In this document: in pieces, positions 1 through 4,921 of the stretch
Position numbering within the stretch: the stretch's first letter is position 1
Layout: each line of letters starts with the position of its first letter
NCBI GenBank assembly: GCA_003156495.1
Contig: PMHC01000233.1
Coordinates: 8,786-13,885, forward strand
Direction: 5' to 3'
DNA: 5,100 bases
Origin: Acidobacteriaceae bacterium
Lineage (GTDB): Bacteria > Acidobacteriota > Terriglobia > Terriglobales > Acidobacteriaceae
Translations under genes and position numbers: made by a program
Notes under the pieces: generated by a model
What the model was told of the DNA's origin: nothing
Seen by the model: the letters and a program-made list of their open reading frames with translations, nothing else
Database searches by the model: none

Positions 1-690
1 CAAGACAGTGAGCGCCCGCCGCATCATCTCAGCCTGACGCTGCATCATGATCAGGTTCAGCGATCCCTGCACAACATCCTGATTGGCACTTTCAAGCGCG
101 CCCTGATGAACGGCGGCATCGCGGGCCAGTACGGCCTTAACGCCCTGCGGCGCCACATAACGATTGGCGCCCTCCGGTGTTAATTCGGTACCTTGAGGAA
201 AAGTGAAGACGCCGACCAGCGCCACGGTTCCGCCATCGACGGAAACCGAACCGTCGGAACCGACCGAAACCTCGCCGGGAGGAATCACGATCGGCTGTCC
301 GGTCGTCGAGAGCACCTGCTCGCCCGACTGCGTAATCAATTGTCCATTGGGCGCGCGGTGAAAGCCGCCATCGCGGGTATAGCGGACGCCGTTGGGCGTC
401 TGCACCATGAAAAACCCCATACCTTCAACGGCCAGATCGAGCGGATTGCCAGTCTGCGACAACGCGCCCTGCGCCATGCTCAGATGGTCGCCGCCCAACA
501 ATCCATAGTTGTTCACGGTTTGGCCCAACTGCGAGTCTTGCGCATCGGGACCAAGCAAAACCGAGCGAAAATATTCCCGCTCAGCCCTATAACCGGGCGT
601 CTGGGCATTGGCCAAATTGGCCGCAGCCGTATCCAGCGCCTGGGTCCGCGCCACCAGTCCCGTCATCGCCGCATAGTAACCGCTATCCAT
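1..690 (-). CDS. flgF: Flagellar proximal rod protein FlgF (C-terminus cut by window edge)
   Basis: The minus strand is open from an ATG at 690 to the window edge, giving 230 residues without a stop. The protein begins MDSGYYAAMTGLVARTQALD and continues with an N-terminal rod-family signature, NLANAQTPGYRAE at about residues 25-37. It then has AVEGMGFFMVQTPNG and YTRDGGFHRAPNGQLIT, typical of the central part of FlgF/FlgG, and ends in the C-terminal rod/hook region with ESANQDVVQGSLNLIMMQRQ. FlgF is exported by the flagellar type III system and forms the proximal rod in the periplasm. Its length and short N-terminus fit FlgF better than FlgG (260 or so residues), and probably only 10-15 residues are missing. 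An in-frame ATG 12 codons upstream (726) would place extra residues before the conserved start, so 690 is preferred. AGGAGAG lies 7 nt before this start, inside a hairpin. The gene follows cheX with a 130-bp gap. Confidence 0.9.
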   Translation of the reverse strand, partial: MDSGYYAAMTGLVARTQALDTAAANLANAQTPGYRAEREYFRSVLLGPDAQDSQLGQTVNNYGLLGGDHLSMAQGALSQTGNPLDLAVEGMGFFMVQTPNGVRYTRDGGFHRAPNGQLITQSGEQVLSTTGQPIVIPPGEVSVGSDGSVSVDGGTVALVGVFTFPQGTELTPEGANRYVAPQGVKAVLARDAAVHQGALESANQDVVQGSLNLIMMQRQAEMMRRALTVL

Positions 691-693
691 GGC

Positions 694-720
694 GTGCTCT
701 CCTATCGCACAGGAGAGCAC
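694..720 (-). promoter_or_regulatory. Hairpin sequestering the flgF ribosome binding site
   Basis: In the mRNA sense the arms are GTGCTCTCCT (720-711) and AGGAGAGCAC (703-694), perfectly complementary over 10 bp with a 7-nt loop GTGCGAT. The Shine-Dalgarno AGGAGAG is wholly in the 3' arm, and the start codon follows the stem after only GCC. There is no U-run after the stem, so it does not look like a terminator. A translational control element (RNA thermometer-like, or opened by a protein or an upstream ribosome) is an inference from this geometry. Confidence 0.6.
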
Positions 721-752
721 TTGCATCTGGATAACCTATTGGGCCGAAGAGA

Positions 753-771
753 GATTAGAACATGATTAGAA
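753..771. repeat. Pair of 8-bp direct repeats in the flgF leader
   Basis: GATTAGAA occurs at 753-760 and again at 764-771, separated by CAT, a period of 11 bp or about one helical turn. It lies 63-81 bp upstream of the flgF start, in the 130-bp gap after cheX. Such spacing is compatible with a dimeric regulator site, but no regulator is recognised, and chance is possible for so short a repeat. No convincing sigma-28, sigma-54 or sigma-70 promoter was found next to it. Confidence 0.3.
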
Positions 772-820
772 AGGAGAAGCGAGCAAGGCGCGGAAGACAG
801 AGAGTCAGCCTCGGAGCGAA

Positions 821-1378
821 TTACTGTATTCCGTCACAAACGATTGTGACCTCGAAAAAGACATCTTCAAAGCGATAGATGTGGTGGATCTGGAATTCGG
901 GAGCCTGCACGTGGAGGTTATAGTCCCGCCCGGTAATGACGGCCGGGACCGAAAGCCCACAGTTCGCAGCCAGGTTTGGAAACCTGCCCTTCCAGGCGCC
1001 CGCCAACATGTTGCAAATCTCGCCGACGGCATCCTTGACGGTATCGTCAACCTCGGTGAACTCCATTCCGGTCATTTGCTCGGCGATCTTGCGCGCGGCA
1101 GTCACACCGGAACGGAAGACGCAAGCGCCGCTTAACATGCCACCGAAACCAACCACCGAGGTCACCGTCTCGCTTTCAGAGACGGGCTGCTTGTTTTCCC
1201 ACCGACATTCAACTCCAATCATCAGCTGAAAGACCTCAATTACGCTTTCATCCAGCTTTTTCGGATCGGAGACTAGCTGCACAGAGTCGCGTAATGATAC
1301 AGACATCCTTTGTTCCCTTTCCTTTGCACCGCCATTTCGTGTCGCGATTGAACCAGAACGCACACCATTAAGAATCAT
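821..1378 (-). CDS. cheX: CheX-type chemotaxis phosphatase (CheY-P phosphatase)
   Basis: This 185-residue protein has the CheX/CheC-family core. A glycine-rich strand, VVGFGGMLSGACVFRSG (about 75-91), is followed by AARKIAEQMTGMEFTEVDD. Next comes the phosphatase helix DAVGEICNMLAGAWK, with the family's E-x-x-N pair at E120 and N123 and a proline (P145) 22 residues after the Asn. In characterised CheX proteins this Glu/Asn pair inserts into the CheY active site and speeds loss of the phosphate in the cytoplasm. Only one such helix is seen, as in CheX, whereas CheC usually has two. The ATG at 1378 follows the cheY stop by 11 bp and has a strong GGAGG 5 nt upstream. A second ATG at 1306 (MSVSLRDSVQLV) has a weaker purine-rich site and begins closer to where family similarity seems to start, so the first 24 residues are uncertain. 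Adjacency to cheY makes that receiver the likely substrate. Confidence 0.85.
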   Translation of the reverse strand: MILNGVRSGSIATRNGGAKEREQRMSVSLRDSVQLVSDPKKLDESVIEVFQLMIGVECRWENKQPVSESETVTSVVGFGGMLSGACVFRSGVTAARKIAEQMTGMEFTEVDDTVKDAVGEICNMLAGAWKGRFPNLAANCGLSVPAVITGRDYNLHVQAPEFQIHHIYRFEDVFFEVTIVCDGIQ

Positions 1379-1389
1379 TGTGGCCTCCG

Positions 1390-1773
1390 TTAAGCCGCAG
1401 GCAATAAAGAAAGTACGCGTTTTTTCACCTGCTCGGCCGTAAACGGCTTGCGGATATAGCCCTGCGCGCCGGCTTCGATCGCCTGCTTCACGTGTTCTTC
1501 GCTTGACTCCGTGGTGATCATGACCACAGGCACATTCGGCGCCAGATTCTGCGCCTTGATCTGGCGCAAGAACTCAAGCCCGTCCATCGAAGGCATATTA
1601 ATGTCGGATAGAATCAGATCCACCGTCTGGGTCTTCAATACATCCAGCCCTTCGGTACCATTGCCGGCTTCGTGCACAACCAACTGGTCCAGCCCGGCCT
1701 GGCGCAACGACCGTTCAACGATCTTACGCATTACCGAGGAATCATCGACAATCAACGTCCGAATTTCACCCAT
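1390..1773 (-). CDS. cheY: CheY-type single-domain response regulator
   Basis: At 127 residues this is a bare receiver domain with no output domain. The acidic pair D10-D11 (in LIVDDSSVMRKIV), the phosphoacceptor D57 (SDINMPSMDG), T87 (VVMITTES), the aromatic switch residue Y106 and the invariant K109 (IRKPF) are all present, at positions that match E. coli CheY numbering. It should be phosphorylated by a CheA not in this window and bind the FliM N-terminus to change flagellar rotation. The ATG at 1773 is preceded by an AGGGGGG site 6 nt away. It is followed directly by cheX, which could dephosphorylate it. Its leader is unusual because a MITE-like element lies about 200 bp upstream, separating it from the preceding gene. 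A flagellar CheY is more likely than a stand-alone regulator of another pathway because of the neighbours. Confidence 0.9.
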   Translation of the reverse strand: MGEIRTLIVDDSSVMRKIVERSLRQAGLDQLVVHEAGNGTEGLDVLKTQTVDLILSDINMPSMDGLEFLRQIKAQNLAPNVPVVMITTESSEEHVKQAIEAGAQGYIRKPFTAEQVKKRVLSLLPAA

Positions 1774-1971
1774 CTCGAGCCCCCCTACTCACTGTTTACC
1801 CTATCGGCGCTTTGACACGGTCCATGAGCCGAAATCAAAAAATTCCGTTCATCCAAAACCCATTGAAGTCGCCTGCGGTCCACCGATAGGCTTTCCTTGC
1901 CAGGCACGCCGCGGCCTATCGCAGCGCGGCGCACAGACCAGAATGCGAAGCACGCGGCAACGCTTCCTTGG
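1774..1971 (-). other. cheY leader, possibly the severed 3' tail of the MshEN-like gene
   Basis: This is the part of the gap between the small element and cheY. No independent gene with a recognisable product is seen. One minus-strand frame is open from 1973 to a TAG at 1785-1787 (62 codons), and that stop is 11 bp before the cheY start, the same spacing as between cheY and cheX. This frame is exactly the one that the 2125-3027 gene would read if the element were removed together with one TA. The translated tail (YQGSVAACFAFWSVRR, then ESLSVDRRRLQWVLDERNF) has no recognised motif and its codon use is less GC-biased at third positions than I would expect, so this remains an inference. Confidence 0.3.
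1801..1808 (-). promoter_or_regulatory. Possible sigma-28 -10 element upstream of cheY
   Basis: On the minus strand GCCGATAG lies 28 nt before the cheY start and matches the sigma-28 -10 consensus GCCGATAA at 7 of 8 positions. A start site about 8 nt downstream would leave a short leader that includes the Shine-Dalgarno. The expected -35 (TAAA-like) is not present at the usual spacing, where the sequence is TCATGGAC, so support is limited. A promoter here would make sense because the element at 1972-2127 separates cheY from the genes upstream. Confidence 0.22.
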
Positions 1972-2016
1972 TAGAGCATTTTCACCGTTGCACGTAAAGT
2001 GTGAAGTCTTTTCCAA

Positions 2017-2056
2017 CCCACCATCACCGTCCGCCACGGCGGACGGCGATGGTGGG
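2017..2056. repeat. Near-perfect 19-bp palindrome inside the small element
   Basis: The arms 2017-2035 and 2038-2056 are inverted copies over 19 bp, separated by a 2-nt AC spacer, with one mismatch (A2026 against C2047). In RNA read from the minus strand, which is the direction of the operon, that mismatch becomes a G-U wobble, so the transcript could form a continuous 19-bp GC-rich stem. No U-run follows it (TTGGAAAAGAC), so it is not a standard intrinsic terminator. It may affect RNA stability or slow transcription between the flanking genes. Confidence 0.75.
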
Positions 2057-2065
2057 GCACCCATA

Positions 2066-2110
2066 TTTCCACTACACCACTTTCCACTACACCGCTTTCC
2101 ATCACACCAC
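2066..2110. repeat. Three tandem 15-bp repeats inside the small element
   Basis: The unit TTTCCACTACACCAC (2066-2080) is followed by TTTCCACTACACCGC (2081-2095, one change) and TTTCCATCACACCAC (2096-2110, two changes). The array abuts the right inverted repeat. Copy number may vary between element copies. In the minus-strand sense each unit is GT/GA-rich with a GGAAA end; no protein-binding role is recognised. Confidence 0.75.
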
Positions 2111-2124
2111 CCGGTGAAAATGCC

Positions 2125-3027
2125 CTAGCTGCATGTCGAACCGATCAAGTCCCTGATCGATCCCAACTCGGGAATCGGTCCCTGCTGTGGCCCCATCCAC
2201 ATTCGCAACCAGAAACAATCGTGCACGCGCACCAAACGAGCCTCGATGGGACGAAAGCGCTCGACAGCATTGGCCAAAGCCGTAGTCAAGGCCGGCTCGG
2301 TGCCGGCTTCAATCAATTCCACCGAAGGAAAACGCGCTTCGAGCATATGCGTATGCGCCGGCCGAAATTGCGACTCCCGCACCAACCCGCATTCGACGCG
2401 CAAGCCCGTCATGCGCTCGATAGCTAGCGCCAGAGCGGGATCGAGCCGGTCCTCAAAGCCCAAATACAAGATTTTTCCGGCTGCCACGCGCAAAGGCAGG
2501 GCCCCAAAGGCGTCGATAAAGAACCTCGGCACCAGCGAGGTCAACCCCTCCGGCGCATGGAATTCCATGCCCAGCACCGGACAGCCCCACTGCAAGCCCA
2601 AGGCCCGCGTCACCAGTTCCTCGCTAACGCCCTGCTTGCGCACCAGCCAGGCGCCGAGCTTGCCGCCGCCAGCGGCTTTTTGCGCCGCCAGCGCCGCGCG
2701 CAGTTCGCTCAGCGTAATCCAGCCCTGCTGAAGCATTGTCAAACCCAACGGAATCCGGTGATGATGACTGTCCATGGCCGTGCCCCGACCATCCATCTCG
2801 CGCCGGATCGCCGCCTCCACGCAGACCGCCGTACAGGCCGGCGAGCAGCACCATCCGCCCTCGAAGACCGGCGTCTCGCGGCGACGTAAAATATGCATCC
2901 AGCCGGAGCGGCAGCGAGGATTGGCGCAAGCCGGAAAGAGTCCCGCCGAAACGGCAGCACGAGCCGCTCCCGGCCAGTTGGCCGCAGTAGTTTTTCCGAA
3001 ATCTCCCATCATCTTTTCGCGAATCAT
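2125..3027 (-). CDS. Cys-rich MshEN/GspE_N-domain protein lacking an ATPase, in the flagellar operon
   Basis: The protein has 300 residues. An N-terminal cysteine set, C34 and C39 with C60/C61 and C65, looks like a small zinc-binding knuckle. Residues about 90-210 resemble the N-terminal domain of type II secretion/pilus ATPases (GspE_N, MshEN). This covers PLGLTMLQQGWITLSELRAAL ending in Q116, KLGAWLVRKQGVSEELVTRAL ending in Q146, and then FFIDAFGALPLRVAAGKILYL. In MshE-type proteins this domain binds c-di-GMP through two RLG...Q motifs; here the Arg positions are P93 and K123, so binding is uncertain. No Walker A or B motif is present, so it cannot be the ATPase itself. The ATG at 3027 has AGGGG 5 nt upstream. 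It follows fliN by 59 bp. Its TAG stop lies in the terminal repeat of the small element, so the C-terminus may be truncated. A sensory or adaptor role in motility is inferred from context only. Confidence 0.7.
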   Translation of the reverse strand: MIREKMMGDFGKTTAANWPGAARAAVSAGLFPACANPRCRSGWMHILRRRETPVFEGGWCCSPACTAVCVEAAIRREMDGRGTAMDSHHHRIPLGLTMLQQGWITLSELRAALAAQKAAGGGKLGAWLVRKQGVSEELVTRALGLQWGCPVLGMEFHAPEGLTSLVPRFFIDAFGALPLRVAAGKILYLGFEDRLDPALALAIERMTGLRVECGLVRESQFRPAHTHMLEARFPSVELIEAGTEPALTTALANAVERFRPIEARLVRVHDCFWLRMWMGPQQGPIPELGSIRDLIGSTCS

Positions 3028-3086
3028 CTTGCTTGGCCCCTAATTATTTATCCCGAATTTGCTTATGCCTAACGCCAAATGGCAGC

Positions 3087-3878
3087 TTAGAAGAGGCATC
3101 GAATGCTCTCCAACCGTTTCAGCGGCGCGGCGACCTCGGTGATGCGCAACCCGAAGTTACCGTTCACTAGCACCACTTCGCCACGAGCCACGATTTTGTC
3201 GCCAACGATCAGATCGACCGGATCGGCCACATAGCGATCGAGTTCGACCACATCGCCCGGCCCCAGTTCGAGAATCTCTCCCAACGGCATCTCGCGCGAT
3301 CCGAAGCGCAACGAAGCGTCCAACTCCACATCGAGCAACAACTCGAGACCTGAACTCATCGCCGGCAATTCGCTGCCGCCAGCACTGGCCGCAGTTCTGC
3401 TTGGCGGCGGTGGTGGCGCGGCCGGCGGTTGTGGCGCGGGCGCAGAAACAGGCTTTGCCGCCTCGACGGCGCGCACCTCGTCGCGCACCAGGATCGTCCA
3501 GGATTTGTCTCCGGCCCGCAACTGGAAGGCGCGCGAGACCTGGCTTTCGCCCGTAATCTCCTCGAAGTTCTTTACCTGGCATTTTTTGCCCTCTTTGGCC
3601 AGCAATTCTCCGGCCGCCGAATTGACTGTCTCCCGCAACAGTTCGTTCCAACCCGCCTTCTGGTCGGCCCCATCGCCCATCAGGGGAGCCTCGAAGATGG
3701 AGCCGTCGAGCATAATGGCAAAGCGACCTTTAACATCGCCTTCAACGGTCGCGGCAAAACCAATGGAGCCATTGCCAAGTGGCTTGGGCAACGATTCGCT
3801 TAATTCCGGTTCGCCGGCCAGCGCCTGGGAAAACAGAGCCGTCGCCACAGAGGTCCAGCAGTCAAGATAGTTCATCAT
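3087..3878 (-). CDS. fliN: Flagellar motor switch protein FliN, with FliY-like N-terminal extension
   Basis: The last part of this 263-residue protein (about 178-252) is a FliN/SPOA domain: LELLLDVELDASLRFGSREM, PLGEILELGPGDVVELD, then DLIVGDKIVARGEVVLVNGN and FGLRITEV. It forms the lower C-ring of the motor on the cytoplasmic face. Ahead of it is a proline-rich linker (about 143-160) and an N-terminal domain of about 135 residues, far longer than in E. coli FliN (137 residues in total). That domain has a helix ELLRETVNSAAGELLA, with an E83-x-x-N86 pair reminiscent of the CheC/CheX/FliY phosphatase helix, but the downstream Pro is not at the usual spacing. The ATG at 3878 overlaps the fliM TGA as ATGA, with GGAGGGGG just upstream, so the two are probably translationally coupled. 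A second ATG follows immediately. FliN is secure; FliY-like activity is only a suggestion. Confidence 0.88.
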   Translation of the reverse strand: MMNYLDCWTSVATALFSQALAGEPELSESLPKPLGNGSIGFAATVEGDVKGRFAIMLDGSIFEAPLMGDGADQKAGWNELLRETVNSAAGELLAKEGKKCQVKNFEEITGESQVSRAFQLRAGDKSWTILVRDEVRAVEAAKPVSAPAPQPPAAPPPPPSRTAASAGGSELPAMSSGLELLLDVELDASLRFGSREMPLGEILELGPGDVVELDRYVADPVDLIVGDKIVARGEVVLVNGNFGLRITEVAAPLKRLESIRCLF

Positions 3879-4843
3879 TTACCCCCTCCAGTAGTGAGAA
3901 GGCTCTCGATATGCGCGGCGCGGTGCGATCCGTTCCGCATGGGACGGCCCATCGAAAGCGGCCGACCAGAAACGCGCCATTCCGAAAGCGCGTTGGCGCT
4001 CAAGTTCAGGCGCAACACATCGCCCGGCGCAATATGCTCCAATTCACGGGCGGCAATGCGCACCGTAGGCAACTGCAGCGAACAGCCGAAACGGATGCGC
4101 TTGGCCTTGCTCTTCATCAGATTCAGCGTCTCGTTGGAATGGCGACGCAGCCGCCCCCACTCGGTCGTCAACCGGCGCAGAATCGTGTTCGAAACAATGG
4201 CAGGGAAAGCCAGATTCAGCAATCCTGAACTATGCTGCATGCGAATCTCAAAGCTCAGGCAGAGAGTTTTTTCGGTGACCGAGATTACGCGCGCCACCTG
4301 GGTCTGCATCTGGCGGCGTTCAAAAACAAAGCTCAAGCCGACCGGTTGCCAGGCAATCGTCAACTCGCGGCAGATAATGTCGATGACGCTGCCCAGAATC
4401 GATTCTTCGATCATGGTCAGTTCGCGTAACGGTCCCTCTTTCCCCTCGCCGCCCAATAGCAGATCGACGATCGGAGGCGCCAGCCCTAAATCCAGTTGCA
4501 GTACGGAGAGTACCCCCAGCGGCTCCAGACGAACCGAAGCCACATAGCAGATCTCCGGAATTCTTAACAGAAACTCATTAAATTGGATCTGCTCGGCCGA
4601 AACCAGATTCACCTGCAACTTAGTACGCAACCATGCGCCCATGTTATGGGTCAGGTTACGTGCGAATAGGTCGTTGAGCATACTGATCGCGCGCAACTGA
4701 TCGGTTGAAATCTGGCCGGCGGAAGAGAAGTTATAAGGAATGACGTTGAGTTGCGTTTTGACTTGTTCGGCCTGCGGTTCCGTACTGTGCGCGGCCTCGA
4801 ACAGCGCATCGATCTCATCCTGTTTGAGGGTCTTTTCAGCCAA
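3875..4843 (-). CDS. fliM: Flagellar motor switch protein FliM
   Basis: This is a 322-residue protein of normal FliM length. It opens with the CheY-P-binding segment, LKQDEIDALF at residues 6-15. The middle domain carries LLLGGEGKEG (128-137) and LRELTMIEESIL, the GGxG-type motif used to contact FliG. The C-terminus has a SPOA domain (about 253-312, including LQLPTVRIAARELEHIAPGD) that pairs with FliN. It sits in the C-ring and turns CheY-P binding into a change of rotation. The start is TTG at 4843: GGAGAG lies 6 nt upstream, an in-frame TAA lies further upstream with no ATG between them, and the next in-frame ATG would lose the CheY-binding segment. It overlaps fliN by 4 bp and follows fliA by 78 bp. 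Confidence 0.95.
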   Translation of the reverse strand: MAEKTLKQDEIDALFEAAHSTEPQAEQVKTQLNVIPYNFSSAGQISTDQLRAISMLNDLFARNLTHNMGAWLRTKLQVNLVSAEQIQFNEFLLRIPEICYVASVRLEPLGVLSVLQLDLGLAPPIVDLLLGGEGKEGPLRELTMIEESILGSVIDIICRELTIAWQPVGLSFVFERRQMQTQVARVISVTEKTLCLSFEIRMQHSSGLLNLAFPAIVSNTILRRLTTEWGRLRRHSNETLNLMKSKAKRIRFGCSLQLPTVRIAARELEHIAPGDVLRLNLSANALSEWRVSGRPLSMGRPMRNGSHRAAHIESLLTTGGGK

Positions 4844-4849
4844 TTTAAA

Positions 4850-4855
4850 CTCTCC
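4850..4855 (-). promoter_or_regulatory. Ribosome binding site deciding the TTG start of fliM
   Basis: In the mRNA sense GGAGAG is followed by TTTAAA and then TTG. The 6-nt spacing and the lack of any in-frame ATG after the upstream stop support the non-ATG start. The rest of the 78-bp gap between fliA and fliM shows only a short GGCA/TGCC inverted repeat and no convincing terminator. Confidence 0.7.
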
Positions 4856-4921
4856 GCGTTGATCGGTTCTATTTTTCCGTTAGGGTTCATGTCTAGGCAG
4901 TGTTTTGCCACCGGTTTTGTC

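Larger units (their letters stand above)
1972..2127. mobile_element. MITE-like element with terminal inverted repeats and TA flanks
   Basis: The left end TAGAGCATTTTCACCG (1972-1987) and the right end CGGTGAAAATGCCCTA (2112-2127) are inverted copies with 15 of 16 positions matching. If the outer TA on each side is a target duplication, the body is 152 bp (1974-2125) with 13/14-bp ends. It is too short for a transposase and no credible coding sequence lies inside. It contains a 19-bp palindrome and three 15-bp tandem repeats. A TA duplication is typical of IS630/Tc1-mariner-type transposition, so it may be a non-autonomous derivative mobilised by such an element elsewhere; that family assignment is inferred from the TA alone. 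Its right end overlaps the stop codon of the neighbouring gene. Confidence 0.6.

Noticed and set aside
694..720. Intrinsic terminator at the flgF hairpin
   Set aside because: The stem is followed by GCCATG, not by a U-run, and its arm contains the Shine-Dalgarno.
721..760. Sigma-28 or sigma-54 promoter before flgF
   Set aside because: The best -10-like stretch (GCCCAATA) matches poorly and has no proper -35, and no GG-N10-GC core is present.
193..765. A 190-codon plus-strand open frame
   Set aside because: It lies antisense to flgF, its translation is rich in Arg/His with no recognisable domain, and it arises from the codon pattern of the real gene.
2017..2056. Intrinsic terminator after the MshEN-like gene
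   Set aside because: The stem is strong, but the bases after it in the transcript are purine-rich without a U-run.
1849..2064. A 71-codon minus-strand open frame crossing the small element
   Set aside because: It is in the frame of the MshEN-like gene after its stop and runs through the palindrome and terminal repeat. It has no independent start signal worth trusting.
2066..2110. CRISPR array
   Set aside because: The units are contiguous with no spacers, only three in number and 15 bp long.
3157..3651. A 164-codon minus-strand open frame inside fliN
   Set aside because: It is an Arg/Gly-rich frame-shifted reading of fliN with no domain.
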